Positions 35,772 through 45,134 are shown, counted from the first letter of the stretch. The stretch is 64,000 bases of DNA from Theionarchaea archaeon (GCA_018992685.1 JACVGT010000019.1:1-64000); one strand, 5' to 3'. Translations and numbers: made by a program. Notes: a model not told the origin generated them from the letters alone.

Positions 35772-35921
35772 CTAAACCAGAAGCGAGAATATCACAGCCA
35801 ACACAAACAGAAAGACCAATACCAGAACGTACGGGAGAAAAATCTGCCAAAGAGCAATAGTAAAGGCCAGGACATCTTTCTTATCGGCCTTGAATTCCAG
35901 GTTGTTTTCCATGTCTTCCAT
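35772..35921 (-). CDS. 49-residue single-helix membrane protein downstream of archaeosortase-like gene
   Basis: A short gene ten bases after the archaeosortase-like stop. The product begins MEDMENNLEFKADKKDVLA and continues with a hydrophobic helix of about 28 residues (IFLPYVLVLVFLFVLAVIFS) to the C-terminus. The ATG at 35921 follows AGGTG by six bases; a GTG at 35930 is in frame too. The charged head and single helix resemble an accessory subunit. No homologue is recognised; its position suggests a partner of the archaeosortase-like protein or of Opp2. Confidence 0.5.
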   Translation of the reverse strand: MEDMENNLEFKADKKDVLAFTIALWQIFLPYVLVLVFLFVLAVIFSLLV

Positions 35922-35930
35922 TCCATACAC

Positions 35931-37391
35931 CTATTCTCCGTGTGAGTAAAGAGATAAAAAGGTTTCTTCTGCTGATTGTGAAAGGCGAGAAAAGTCTTTC
36001 GCAATTTCAGGAGATACCATACTACATAGCTTCAAGACCAGGACCAGCACAATGAATCCTCCAACATAGAAGAACACATCATGTGAGAAGACAGTGGGCA
36101 CATTTCCCCTGAGCAGAATGACCAATATAATCAGTCTCAATATGTTCCAGGCTGAGATCAATCCAAATCCCACGAAAGAGAGCAATACCTTCTTCTTAAG
36201 GGATATGGTGGTTGCAAAAACCACACCCAGAAAAACCGCTATGAAGAAGAGAGAAAGACAGGATTTCTCTATGGAACAGCCCTCCAGAAAGACGAAGTCA
36301 CTCCCTGCAACGTACGCGGTATAAAACCCAAACAGATCAAGAATCGCTTTTGTGACCAGAGCAACTGCCTTCCTGAACAGAAAATAGTCTGAAATATAGT
36401 AGATGATCACAGAGATAATGGTGGCTTTGACGAGAAATGCACTGAGCTCACTGGAGATGAAGAACGAATACAATTTCTCCAGCACGTTCTCCTTCCGGGG
36501 GTATTCCCGGGTCATCAGTTCGTCCAGGAATATGGGGAGCAGGAGGATGAGAACCATAATGATTGACCAGAAGGGGATGATCACGTTACTGGGTTCACGA
36601 ATATCACTGTACTGTGCCCTCTTGTCCAGGTTCACCTGAAATATCTCCCTCGTGGCCATACCAGTGATGAAGTAGGTGTTCTCTTCTCCAGCGGCAATCG
36701 CGCGGGGAAGACTGTCAGGAGCGTAGTACCATGAGGACGTCGTTTTACCCCTGGCATTAATGTGGAACACCTTCCTTGAGGTTACTCCAGTCACAATAAT
36801 TTCACCATTCTTGTATTCAATGTCTCCTGCAAAAGGAGCGGGTGACTCAAGAAAGTCCAGGATTTCTCCTGAATCGGGATTATACCGATAAATGATGGAA
36901 TTAGGGTATATGTTGGCAAAGAGATCCGGGTACTCTTCAAGCCCAAACACGTCCAGGATCCACAGGGCCTCTCCGTCCCAGGCCAGTCCGTATGGAGTGC
37001 TGTAAGGAGTCACATATGATCCTTTGACAGTTCCATCGATCGAAACCTTGTAGATGGTCCTTCTTGCATAATCAGCTACCCAGAAGTTCTCCCCATCAAA
37101 GGTGAGTCCAGCTGTCTCAAAACAGGGCACACTGATGGTCCGAATGACCTGGCTGGTTTTCAGATCAAACTCCAGGATTGCCTTGTCAAGACCAGACGAT
37201 ATCCAGAGGGAGCCATCCATGAAGTAAAGCCCATTGGTAGTGTAGGTGGGGCGCTGGTAGATTTCATCATTCTTGTATCTGTTGGGGATGTATTTTTCTC
37301 CTTTCCACTCCTGGTACTCACTATTGACGTAGAGAACAAATAAGAAAAAGAAGAAAACAACCGCAACCAATTTCTTGTTGTCGCTTTTCAT
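35931..37391 (-). CDS. Exosortase/archaeosortase-family protein fused to an N-terminal beta-propeller
   Basis: A 486-residue protein. A signal anchor (VAVVFFFFLFVLYV, 8-21) leads into an outer beta-propeller at about 50-265, with repeats like LWISSGLDKAILEFDLKT and FWVADYARRTIYKVSIDG. The C-terminal third (about 300-455) is a multi-helix exosortase core with the expected triad: EGCSIEKS (C372), NILR (R419) and SHDVFFYVGGF (H437). This family cuts C-terminal sorting signals and joins the protein to a lipid or other acceptor. It starts two bases after oppF2, so it is coupled to the opp2 operon. Fusion to a propeller is unusual. The core assignment rests on the triad and helices. Confidence 0.85.
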   Translation of the reverse strand: MKSDNKKLVAVVFFFFLFVLYVNSEYQEWKGEKYIPNRYKNDEIYQRPTYTTNGLYFMDGSLWISSGLDKAILEFDLKTSQVIRTISVPCFETAGLTFDGENFWVADYARRTIYKVSIDGTVKGSYVTPYSTPYGLAWDGEALWILDVFGLEEYPDLFANIYPNSIIYRYNPDSGEILDFLESPAPFAGDIEYKNGEIIVTGVTSRKVFHINARGKTTSSWYYAPDSLPRAIAAGEENTYFITGMATREIFQVNLDKRAQYSDIREPSNVIIPFWSIIMVLILLLPIFLDELMTREYPRKENVLEKLYSFFISSELSAFLVKATIISVIIYYISDYFLFRKAVALVTKAILDLFGFYTAYVAGSDFVFLEGCSIEKSCLSLFFIAVFLGVVFATTISLKKKVLLSFVGFGLISAWNILRLIILVILLRGNVPTVFSHDVFFYVGGFIVLVLVLKLCSMVSPEIAKDFSRLSQSAEETFLSLYSHGE

Positions 37392-37392
37392 T

Positions 37393-38361
37393 CTACATCA
37401 GAGGGTAGTGGCATGCCACGAAATGGCCATCTCCCATATCACGCAGCTGAGGGATTTCTGTGGCGCAGTTTTCTTTTGCATATCGACATCGGGGATGGAA
37501 CCGGCATCCCTGAGGAGGATTGGCTGGTGTCGGCACATCACCCGTGAGAATGATCCTCTTCCTCTTCTTTCGGGGATCGGCTATGGGTGCTGCCGAAAGG
37601 AGTGCCTCAGTATAGGGATGGTACATCTTCTCGAAGATCTGTTCTTCTGTACCCATCTCGACAATGACACCCACGTACATCACAGCCACTCTATCACTGA
37701 TGTGTCTGACGATGCTCAGATCGTGAGTAATGAACATCATAGTTAGCCCTTCCTCTTTCTGGATGTCAGACAGCAGATTCAAGATCTTTGACTGAACAGA
37801 CACATCCAGGGCAGATGTTGGTTCGTCTGCCACGATCAGCCTTGGCTTGAGCGCAATGGCTCGGGCTATGCCAATTCGCTGCCTCTGTCCTCCAGAAAAT
37901 TCATGAGGGTAACGGTATATGTGAAAGGGCGCCAACCCAACTTCATTCATGAGCCGCAGAACAACTTTCTTCTTCTCTCCTGATTTCAATTCCCCATGGA
38001 TTTCGAAGGGCTCTCCAATAATGTCATAGACAGTCATCCTGGGATCCAGTGATGAGTAGGGATCTTGGTATATCATCTGAGCTTCTTTCTTGAATTCCTT
38101 CAGTTCCCGGGATCCCAACTTACTAACATCTCTTCCTTCAAAGAGGATTTCTCCTGCTGTTGGTTCGATGAGCCTCAGGACAGTCTTTCCCAGCGTGGTC
38201 TTTCCACATCCAGACTCACCCACAATGCCCAGGATTTCCTTGGGGAAGACATCAAAACTCACATTATCCACTGCTCTGATATCTCCCACCTTTCGCCCAA
38301 AGAATCCCGCAGTTATGGGAAAGTACTTCTCCAGATTCCTAACCTGCATTAGCGGCTTCAT
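37393..38361 (-). CDS. oppF: Oligopeptide ABC transporter ATPase, OppF/DppF-like (opp2)
   Basis: A 322-residue ABC ATPase using ATG 38361, overlapping the oppD2 stop (ATGA). Walker [13 protein letters not shown], signature [16 protein letters not shown], Walker [15 protein letters not shown], and the C-terminal [21 protein letters not shown] cysteine cluster. It is close to OppF1 but clearly a separate paralogue. The archaeosortase-like gene follows two bases later. Confidence 0.93.
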   Translation of the reverse strand: MKPLMQVRNLEKYFPITAGFFGRKVGDIRAVDNVSFDVFPKEILGIVGESGCGKTTLGKTVLRLIEPTAGEILFEGRDVSKLGSRELKEFKKEAQMIYQDPYSSLDPRMTVYDIIGEPFEIHGELKSGEKKKVVLRLMNEVGLAPFHIYRYPHEFSGGQRQRIGIARAIALKPRLIVADEPTSALDVSVQSKILNLLSDIQKEEGLTMMFITHDLSIVRHISDRVAVMYVGVIVEMGTEEQIFEKMYHPYTEALLSAAPIADPRKKRKRIILTGDVPTPANPPQGCRFHPRCRYAKENCATEIPQLRDMGDGHFVACHYPLM

Positions 38362-39338
38362 AACTTGGTCCCCTCCCTTTTGTGCCAGCACTCAACATAG
38401 TGATCGCCAATCCACTCTCCGTTTGGCTGTTCCTTTTCACAAACCTCTGTTGCAAAGTCACACCGAGGATGGAACCGGCATCCAGATGGAGGATAGATTA
38501 GATTGGGGACAACACCCTTGATAACACCCAATTTCTGTTTCTTCTCTGTCACCTTGGGTATCGCCTCATGAAGTGCGATAGTATAGGGGTGAAGTGGGGC
38601 ATGAAAGACAATGTCAACTTCTCCATACTCAACCAGCCGCCCAGCGTACATCACTCCCACATGATCAGACATCTCGGCAATGACACCAAGGTTATGCGTG
38701 ATGAGCAAGACTGTTGTGCCTAGCTCTCTCTTGAGGTTGTTTATCATGTCCAAAACCTGTGCCTGAACTGTCACGTCGAGATTTGTCGTGGGCTCGTCTG
38801 CTACCAGCATTTTGGGATTACATGAGAGAGCCATTGCAATCATGACCCGCTGCTTCATTCCTCCACTAAACTGATGTGGAAAGTCATCAACACGGGCATC
38901 AGGGTCGGGGATACCCACGAGATCTAACATTTCAATTGCTTTCTGTCTAGCTTCTTTTTTCCCAAGACCCTGGTGAAGTTCAATCACTTCTCTCAATTGA
39001 TTGTCCACCGTATATACGGGGTTAAGTGCACTCTGAGGATCCTGGAATATCATTGAAATGTCATTCCCTCTGATTTGCCTCATGTCGCTCTCAGAAAGAG
39101 CCAGGAGGTTCACACCTTCAAAGAGAATCTCTCCATCAATAATCTTCCCCGGAGGATCGGGAACAAGTCTGAGGACAGACAGGGCAGTGACAGTCTTTCC
39201 ACAACCAGATTCACCGACCAGCCCTAAGGTCTCTCCCTGCTCAATGTGAATATCGATTCCTTCCAACGCTCTTACGATGCCATCCTCTGTATAAAAGTAC
39301 GTTCTCAGTCCTTTAATTTCCAGTAGATTATCAGCCAA
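38358..39338 (-). CDS. oppD: Oligopeptide ABC transporter ATPase, OppD/DppD-like (opp2)
   Basis: A 326-residue ABC ATPase: Walker [13 protein letters not shown], signature [15 protein letters not shown], Walker [15 protein letters not shown], switch region [12 protein letters not shown], and C-terminal [14 protein letters not shown]. It begins five bases after oppC2. Confidence 0.93.
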   Translation of the reverse strand: MADNLLEIKGLRTYFYTEDGIVRALEGIDIHIEQGETLGLVGESGCGKTVTALSVLRLVPDPPGKIIDGEILFEGVNLLALSESDMRQIRGNDISMIFQDPQSALNPVYTVDNQLREVIELHQGLGKKEARQKAIEMLDLVGIPDPDARVDDFPHQFSGGMKQRVMIAMALSCNPKMLVADEPTTNLDVTVQAQVLDMINNLKRELGTTVLLITHNLGVIAEMSDHVGVMYAGRLVEYGEVDIVFHAPLHPYTIALHEAIPKVTEKKQKLGVIKGVVPNLIYPPSGCRFHPRCDFATEVCEKEQPNGEWIGDHYVECWHKREGTKL

Positions 39339-39342
39339 AATA

Positions 39343-40269
39343 TCACCTTTTCAGTCGAGGATCGAGTGAATCTCTGAGTCCATCACCCAGCAAATTGAAT
39401 CCCAAAACAGCAATGAAAATCATGATACCGGGCAGTACGGTAATCCACCAGGCTGACCTCATGACATCTCGTCCTTCAGCGCAAATTCGTCCCCATGAGG
39501 GAATCACAGGGTTCCCGAACCCCAGGAATGCAACACCTGCCTCTGTCAGAATTGCTGCAGCCATTCCAAACGTTGCTGCCACGATCACAGGTGCAATTGC
39601 ATTGGGGAGCATGTGCCTCCAGATGATACGAAAGTTGGATGCCCCGAGTCCCCGTGCTGCTTCTGTGAACTGCCTCTCCCTGAGAGACAAGATTTCGCTC
39701 CGGATTAATCGGGCATATCCTGTCCAGTTGATGAAAGCAATGGCCAACCCGATCATGATCAGACCGCCTTCAGGATACAAAGTCACGAGGATGACGACTA
39801 TTGGGATAAAGGGCAGTGCCAGGAAAACATCAACAATTCTCATCAGAAGAATGTCCAGTACTCCTCCATAGTACGCAGAGATGGCTCCATACAATGTACC
39901 GACTATTCCACCGATGCCAACAGCAACAATCCCCACCAGAAGGGATCTTTCTGCACCATACAGCAGGCGAGAGTACAGACACCTTCCAAGAGCGTCAGTG
40001 CCAAGTGGAAATTCAGGGTTTTCACCCGGTGCCAGGTAACTGTTCATCAGCGAAACAGTATTAGGGTCATTTGGTGCTATTTCTGGAGCAAAAATCGCCA
40101 TTAATACAACTACCAGGAATACGCCAAATCCTACAATACCAGCTTTGTTTCTGATGAAGCGCCGGAGGGTTGTCATGAGCATTCCTGCACTTCGTTCTGC
40201 CTCACGCAACTGCTGCTCCAGCTCCTTGTCCATTTCAGGTATCTCAGTCGTTTTCTTCTTTTCTGCCAT
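39343..40269 (-). CDS. oppC: Oligopeptide ABC transporter permease, OppC/DppC-like (opp2)
   Basis: A 308-residue permease. The cytoplasmic N-terminus is charged (AEKKKTTEIPEMDKELEQQL), followed by FPLGTDALGRCLYSRLLYGA and the EAA loop EAARGLGASNFRIIWRHMLPNA. The C-terminus LLGDGLRDSLDPRLKR is the usual OppC ending. It starts 15 bases after oppB2. Confidence 0.92.
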   Translation of the reverse strand: MAEKKKTTEIPEMDKELEQQLREAERSAGMLMTTLRRFIRNKAGIVGFGVFLVVVLMAIFAPEIAPNDPNTVSLMNSYLAPGENPEFPLGTDALGRCLYSRLLYGAERSLLVGIVAVGIGGIVGTLYGAISAYYGGVLDILLMRIVDVFLALPFIPIVVILVTLYPEGGLIMIGLAIAFINWTGYARLIRSEILSLRERQFTEAARGLGASNFRIIWRHMLPNAIAPVIVAATFGMAAAILTEAGVAFLGFGNPVIPSWGRICAEGRDVMRSAWWITVLPGIMIFIAVLGFNLLGDGLRDSLDPRLKR

Positions 40270-40284
40270 GAAATCACCTTTAGA

Positions 40285-41268
40285 CTAAAACTCCACTCTT
40301 GGATCAAGCCATTTGTAGGAAATGTCAATCAAGACATTAGCCACTAGAATAAGAGTTCCAAGTACCACGGTAATCCCTACAATGACGAAATAGTCCCTGT
40401 GCTGAATTGCATACACAAAGTACTTCCCCAGGCCGGGCCATGAAAACACTGTCTCAGTAATAGGTGCTCCTCCCAGGGTAAGTGCAATCTGCATCCCTGT
40501 CACAGTTATCACTGGAAGCATTGCGTTTCTCAGTGCATGCTTGTAAATCACTATTCGTTCCTTGAGCCCCTTGGCCCTTGCTGTCATGATATAGTCTTCC
40601 CGCAGGACATTGAGCATTGAGGATCGGACCAACCGCGCATTGTATGCAGTCGATGCCAGACCCAGAGTCAATGTGGGCAGAGCCAGATGTTTCAGGTAAT
40701 CAAAGTAGTACGAAAAGTCATGGGGAATATCTTTTCCCAGAAACACCGTAGAATGGGCACCCCCACTGGGAAGCCATCCCAGTATCAGGGCAAATATGAA
40801 AATGTTCATCAACCCCAGGAAGAATATGGGGAACGAAACGCCCAGTAACGCCGCTGTCATGACCAGATTATCCGTCTTTGAATATTGTCTGACTGCAGAT
40901 ACAATTCCTGCTGGGATAGCAACACCTATCGAAAAGACAACGGCAAGCAGCTGGTATGATAGGGTGTTTACCACTCTGGCCCCGATTTCTTCGGAGACAT
41001 CTCTTCCAGATAGAAATGAAGATCCAAGATTAAAGGTTGCAAACTGTTTGAGCCAGTAAAAGTACTGGATATACCAAGGTTTATCCAGGCCGTAAATCGA
41101 TTTTATGTGTGCCACGTATGCAGGATCAGTGTCGGGCTGTAGTGCCAACATGAGATCAACAGCATCCCCTGGCATCAAGTACATTAGCATGAACACTATG
41201 AAAGAGATTCCCATGAGCATGGGAATAATCAGGATCACTCTTTTCAGGATATATTCTCTCATTCCCAT
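40285..41268 (-). CDS. oppB: Oligopeptide ABC transporter permease, OppB/DppB-like (opp2)
   Basis: A 327-residue permease. I choose ATG 41268 (MGMREYILKRVI) because AGGAGG lies nine bases upstream; the ATG three codons earlier touches AGGAGG directly. Family features: LMPGDAVDLML, YGLDKPWYIQYFYWLKQF, EAA loop IMTARAKGLKERIVIYKHALRNAML. Confidence 0.92.
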   Translation of the reverse strand: MGMREYILKRVILIIPMLMGISFIVFMLMYLMPGDAVDLMLALQPDTDPAYVAHIKSIYGLDKPWYIQYFYWLKQFATFNLGSSFLSGRDVSEEIGARVVNTLSYQLLAVVFSIGVAIPAGIVSAVRQYSKTDNLVMTAALLGVSFPIFFLGLMNIFIFALILGWLPSGGAHSTVFLGKDIPHDFSYYFDYLKHLALPTLTLGLASTAYNARLVRSSMLNVLREDYIMTARAKGLKERIVIYKHALRNAMLPVITVTGMQIALTLGGAPITETVFSWPGLGKYFVYAIQHRDYFVIVGITVVLGTLILVANVLIDISYKWLDPRVEF

Positions 41269-41339
41269 ATCGCACATCCTCCTTTGTTTTGTTTAGAGCA
41301 AGTCTCCTCATGTCGGGGCTGTTCTTTCTTGTCCTCAGT

Positions 41340-41393
41340 CATTTCAACTCTCCCTCTTCAAAAAAGGGAAAAAGAGGGAAAAAATTTTGTTCT
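41340..41393 (-). terminator. Intra-operon T-rich stretch between oppA2 and oppB2
   Basis: Minus strand TTTTTTCCCTCTTTTTCCC and similar T-runs directly after the oppA2 stop. As in opp1 it should reduce transcription of the permease and ATPase genes relative to the binding protein. Confidence 0.55.
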
Positions 41394-41394
41394 T

Positions 41395-43314
41395 CTAGTC
41401 TTTCTTCTTTACCATGTACCCAATGGCAAGTCCGACTATCAGGGCAACTATTCCAATTACAATCAGTGTCGTGGTGGACGTACCACCAGCTCCAGCTTCT
41501 CCGCCTTCTACCGTTACCTGTTTCTCAATGATGTAGTAGCGGTATCCTGCCGTGTCCATCAATTCTCGTGCCTTGGCCAGGTCATACGGGTCTGGTGCAA
41601 TGTTGGTGTTGAAGGCCCATGAGGGAACAGCAACAGGGTTCCGTCCGGGTACACCGTAGCCACCCAACAGGTTGTCCACAATTCCCTGTCTGTCAATACA
41701 GGAGGAAATGGCCTGTCTCACGTACTTGTTGGCCAGGTATGGGTTGCGGCAGTTGAAGTGCAGGTGCTGGTAGCCGAACTGCTCTGAAGTCCACAACTTG
41801 ATGCCGGGAGTAGCTTCGAGATCCTCACCAATGGCTGTCAAGTTGTAGTAGGTGTCCATCATGTCGATTTCGCCAGTTTCCAGGGCAACACGGGCTGCCT
41901 CTCTCTCGGGTATCAATTTCAGCACAAAGAAGTCGCATCCTGCTTCTGGGAGACCATACTTTGAACCCCAGTAGTTGGGATTCTTCTTCAACTTCCAGTA
42001 CTGGTCAGCTTCCCACGAGTCAAAGATGAAGGGTCCAGAACCAATGACGGTTTCTCCCCTGTTGACGTCAGACTCCATCCACTTGGTAGCAGCTTCTGCT
42101 CCTGTTATAGGAATATCACCATAGAGGTGCTTGGGCAGAATGTTGGTGTCACAGTATCTGAGCCAGGCAGCGTGGGGCATTCCGACATACACTCTCAGTG
42201 TGTACTTGTCAACGATTTCTGATCCACCATAGACATCTCTGAATGTTCCATATCCCTGGAAGGCAGTATCTGGGCTGACACAGGCATCAAAGGACCACTT
42301 GATATCTTCGCTTGTCATTTCCACACCATCGTGGAACATGATGCCTTCTCTGATCTTAATGTCGAAGTATTCTGGGAAGACTACAGGTTCAGCGAGCTTG
42401 GAACTGACATTACACTTGTTGACATCAGGGGCCATAGCCTCAATTGAAGCATCGTCCAGCATGCTGGGGGCAAACACAATAGTAGGTCCTTCTGTTGTAG
42501 AATCTGCCAGCAAGGGTGACATGTTCAGGTTATCGTCGTTCTGCCACAGTGTCTGGAAAATCTGCTGGTTGCAGTAGTATCCATACACTGAGTTCCATCT
42601 CCAGACCAGCATTCCCTCAACAGCTGCAGGTGTACCATAGACAATGGTGTCTTTTCCAGGAATTGACCAGGACGCAGCATCATAGTTCTGTGTCCACAGC
42701 AATCCACTGAATCCTTCAAAGGTGTCTATTGAGGCCCACATGTTGAGTGGGATGTACACCACACAGTACGGCTGTTCATCTGCAACAATCTCCTGGAATC
42801 TCCACAGGTATTCCTTTCTCTTTGCCTGATCAATTTCGACTCGTGCTTTAGCCAGCATCTCGTCAGCTTCCGGGCAGTACCAGAATGTCACGTTGTTACC
42901 TATGGGGGTCATTGCAGAAGAGTGGAATATGTCAAAGGGATCAGGGTCTACGCCCACTGACCAGCCGAACGAAGAAATGTCGAATCCATCTTCAGAATAG
43001 GATTTTCCGTAGTAGTTGTTGAACTCCCTGTTGATCAGGTCTCCGAACTCCAGCAACTTGAAGTCAGCCTGAATGCCGATCTTGGGCATCTCAAGGTTGA
43101 CAGCCTGGGTGTACTGCTCTCTGACCTTGTTCCCGATAGGAGCAATCTGCGTAATCGAAAAGAACGGTGGGTACTTGGAATAATCCTCAGTAAAGGGAAC
43201 CTTCGTGATCTCCTGTTCCTGAGCAATCGCAGTAGTTCCGAATAAAGAAAGTACCAAAGAAGTCAAGAGAACAATCGACAGCACCATTGAGACTTTTCTT
43301 GTTTTTACATTCAT
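41395..43314 (-). CDS. Circularly permuted oligopeptide-binding protein OppA2 (SBP_bac_5 family)
   Basis: A 639-residue binding protein starting at ATG 43314 after AAAGGAGG, with signal peptide about 1-30. After the signal come blocks that belong to the C-terminal portion of a normal OppA: MPKIGIQADFKLLEFGDLI, DISSFGWSVGVDPDPFD and YLWRFQEIVADEQPYCVVY. Only then come the N-terminal blocks (KIREGIMFHDGVEMTSEDI) and middle blocks (KKNPNYWGSKYG, YVRQAISSCIDRQGIVDNL, AKARELMDTAGY). It ends in a Gly/Ala linker, a helix (LIVIGIVALIVGLAIGYMV) and KKKD, without the CLGT motif of OppA1 and OppA4. It is the first gene of opp2. Confidence 0.9.
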   Translation of the reverse strand: MNVKTRKVSMVLSIVLLTSLVLSLFGTTAIAQEQEITKVPFTEDYSKYPPFFSITQIAPIGNKVREQYTQAVNLEMPKIGIQADFKLLEFGDLINREFNNYYGKSYSEDGFDISSFGWSVGVDPDPFDIFHSSAMTPIGNNVTFWYCPEADEMLAKARVEIDQAKRKEYLWRFQEIVADEQPYCVVYIPLNMWASIDTFEGFSGLLWTQNYDAASWSIPGKDTIVYGTPAAVEGMLVWRWNSVYGYYCNQQIFQTLWQNDDNLNMSPLLADSTTEGPTIVFAPSMLDDASIEAMAPDVNKCNVSSKLAEPVVFPEYFDIKIREGIMFHDGVEMTSEDIKWSFDACVSPDTAFQGYGTFRDVYGGSEIVDKYTLRVYVGMPHAAWLRYCDTNILPKHLYGDIPITGAEAATKWMESDVNRGETVIGSGPFIFDSWEADQYWKLKKNPNYWGSKYGLPEAGCDFFVLKLIPEREAARVALETGEIDMMDTYYNLTAIGEDLEATPGIKLWTSEQFGYQHLHFNCRNPYLANKYVRQAISSCIDRQGIVDNLLGGYGVPGRNPVAVPSWAFNTNIAPDPYDLAKARELMDTAGYRYYIIEKQVTVEGGEAGAGGTSTTTLIVIGIVALIVGLAIGYMVKKKD

Positions 43315-43363
43315 ATCTTTTCTACCTCCTTTGATCGGTATTGTATCCACGTACAGGGAAAGG

Positions 43364-43380
43364 CTTATAAACCTTTCGGT
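43364..43380 (-). promoter_or_regulatory. BRE/TATA promoter of opp2 operon
   Basis: Minus strand ACCGAAAGGTTTATAAG, 50-66 bases before the oppA2 ATG; the leader is only about 25-30 nt with AAAGGAGG. Confidence 0.75.
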
Positions 43381-43385
43381 TTCAG

Positions 43386-43452
43386 TAGTATATACTATCT
43401 TAAGTCGTAGCTAAAGCCAATAGTAGCATGCTACATTATATAATAGCTATTA
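43386..43452. promoter_or_regulatory. Array of four TAG...CTA palindromes upstream of opp2 promoter
   Basis: Four palindromes with centres 18-19 bases apart: TAGTATATACTA (43386-43397), TAGCTA (43408-43413), GTAGCATGCTAC (43423-43434) and TAATAGCTATTA (43441-43452). They lie just upstream of the BRE on the side where an activator or cooperative repressor could bind. Related elements occur at oppA3 and oppA4. Confidence 0.6.
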
Positions 43453-43563
43453 CCTTAAATAGTAAATTGAAGATTCTGGATTGGCTGCTTTTTACCTGGG
43501 CGGGCCGAACTCGGGCTTTTGCAGATAATCAAAAAAGAAACGCCGAAAAAATGAGAAACAAAG

Positions 43564-43752
43564 TCAGAATACGATGACAACTCCCATTTTCTCCAACAAG
43601 AAATATATACAGATCAGAAAGATAACAATCAGCCCCAAAATGAACAGCAGGGTGACTTTCTCTTTCGAATTCTTGTAATCTCTAGCGAAAATACCAATCA
43701 GTAGCACATCGCACACAATCGCTACCAGGAGTAGCAAAGCCTGTACATTCAT
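43564..43752 (-). CDS. Small two-helix membrane protein
   Basis: A 62-residue protein with two hydrophobic helices (ALLLLVAIVCDVLLIGIFA and LLFILGLIVIFLICIYFLL) joined by a short charged loop (RDYKNSKEKV). A good ribosome site AGGAGG lies seven bases before the ATG at 43752, and a TATA-like GTATTTATG occurs near 43822-43831 on the minus strand. Function unknown. Confidence 0.55.
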   Translation of the reverse strand: MNVQALLLLVAIVCDVLLIGIFARDYKNSKEKVTLLFILGLIVIFLICIYFLLEKMGVVIVF

Positions 43753-43987
43753 CTAATTCCTCCTTTTCTAATCAGCATTTCGTAAGTTTTCAGATGTGGT
43801 GGTGTGTCCTCGTCACGTCGACATAAATACTTTTGGATAGGGTTCCTGTGTTACATAATCAAATCGTACTAATACATCATTTACAGCATAGTAGGAATTT
43901 TCTTACTATGCTGCAACTTCTATCTTGAAGAAATGATTATCATAAGAGGATTTCGTATGCTTTTCTTTCACTGCACTGCGTGTGCAA
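43753..43987. other. Intergenic region with long hairpin
   Basis: No gene. It holds the likely promoter of the small gene and a hairpin at 43884-43913. AT-rich sequence continues to the IS relic at 43988. Confidence 0.4.
43884..43913. repeat. Inverted repeat, 10-base perfect arms
   Basis: CAGCATAGTA (43884-43893) and TACTATGCTG (43904-43913) are exact reverse complements around GGAATTTTCT, in which three more pairs (GAA/TTC) can form. The arms contain TAGTA/TACTA, like the oppA operator elements. It may be an operator, a transcript end, or a mobile-element remnant. Confidence 0.5.
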
Positions 43988-44078
43988 TCATCCATTGTCA
44001 AGCATAATTCTCCCTTTCTTACCAGCATCTTGTTATGTTCTTTCCAATTTCTGGTCATAAAACCATCTGGTTTTCTAC
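43988..44078 (-). pseudogene. Relic of transposase N-terminus (IS relic A)
   Basis: Reading the minus strand from 44058 gives MTRNWKEHNKMLVRKGELCL followed by TMD, nearly the same as the start of relic B at 45722. Similarity stops sharply on both sides (about 43988 and 44078). It is the first 23 codons of a transposase of the kind with RNWKEYN...KRGEL; the rest is lost. Confidence 0.65.
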
Positions 44079-44197
44079 AGTGACAATTCCTGGATGGACC
44101 ATCTCACAGAACAGGAAGAAGACTTTCCATTTGCGAGGAATTCAAGAAATTCTCTGGAAAAGCAAATCTTACTCTCCCTGTAGGACATCTCTCAGAG

Positions 44198-45133
44198 TCA
44201 GTACTGCCTTTCCAGTCTCATTATCTGTACAAAGTGCACGGCTACTAAAGTCAGTAGAGAAAGAACAAACACGATGAAAGTGTCAGAAATGATGTCATGT
44301 ATGTGGACAAAATTTGTGTCAATGCCTGTGTAGAGAATTTCGCCCGAGAAACTCGCTCTATCCAGTACGTGGAGGGTATCATTGAGGGCATACACGACTT
44401 CAGCGTCCATGATTGCTCCTGCAAAATCCTTCTGACTCTTGCGCACCTGGTAGTTATGATACGCTGTCTCCGCCATGAATATGTAGGACTCCGACAGGAC
44501 TTCACTATACGTATTTCTCAATGCGGCTTTCTCTGCATGATCTATAGTATTCTGGTAGCACTTGTCAAGAGGCAGTTCCTCCATAGTTTCAATAGAGGAG
44601 AACAATTCATTCAAGAATGCTTCATAGTGATCTGATTTCACAAAGTCGTCCCAGGAACTGGAATTTTCGCCACCATAATATTTCTGCAGTATTCTGCAGT
44701 ATTCTCCAGCATGACCTGAAATTCCTATTGCGTCAGGACCACAGGCCCACTTGTCACACACACGAAAATAGGCACCCAGAATCTTTGACTTGACCTCCAA
44801 TAGTGTACACTCACGAGCCTGCGTTCGGATTGTTCCACTGAAGAGTTTTTCTTCACTTTGAAGGTATTCGTGAAAATCCAGAAGATAGATGGAGTAGAGG
44901 GCACTTGTCTCTTTCTGGAAGTAATCAGAGAGCTCTTCTGGGTCATTTTTGTCAAGGGCTTCCCAATCTCTCTCTAGAATGTCTGAATTTTCTCTGACTA
45001 TCTCTTTCAGGTCAGATATGTTTTCTTCAATCTGTCCTTCGAATTGTTTCTGTCTATAGTAAGAGGTAGCCACCAGCCCTACAAGAAAAAGAACAATCCA
45101 AAGATAAATCAGCTCTTTTCGATTTTCTTTCAT
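44198..45133 (-). CDS. Membrane protein with long extracytoplasmic helical domain, unknown
   Basis: A 311-residue protein with a helix near each end (about 9-28: IYLWIVLFLVGLVATSYY; about 275-297: FIVFVLSLLTLVAVHFV). Between them is an outer, acidic, helical domain with four or five cysteines (ARECTLLE, RVCDKWACGPD, EYCRILQ, DKCYQNT). I use ATG 45133, one base past the stop of the truncated gene upstream. Family unknown. It lies between IS relics A and B. Confidence 0.5.
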   Translation of the reverse strand: MKENRKELIYLWIVLFLVGLVATSYYRQKQFEGQIEENISDLKEIVRENSDILERDWEALDKNDPEELSDYFQKETSALYSIYLLDFHEYLQSEEKLFSGTIRTQARECTLLEVKSKILGAYFRVCDKWACGPDAIGISGHAGEYCRILQKYYGGENSSSWDDFVKSDHYEAFLNELFSSIETMEELPLDKCYQNTIDHAEKAALRNTYSEVLSESYIFMAETAYHNYQVRKSQKDFAGAIMDAEVVYALNDTLHVLDRASFSGEILYTGIDTNFVHIHDIISDTFIVFVLSLLTLVAVHFVQIMRLERQY

Positions 45134-45134
45134 A

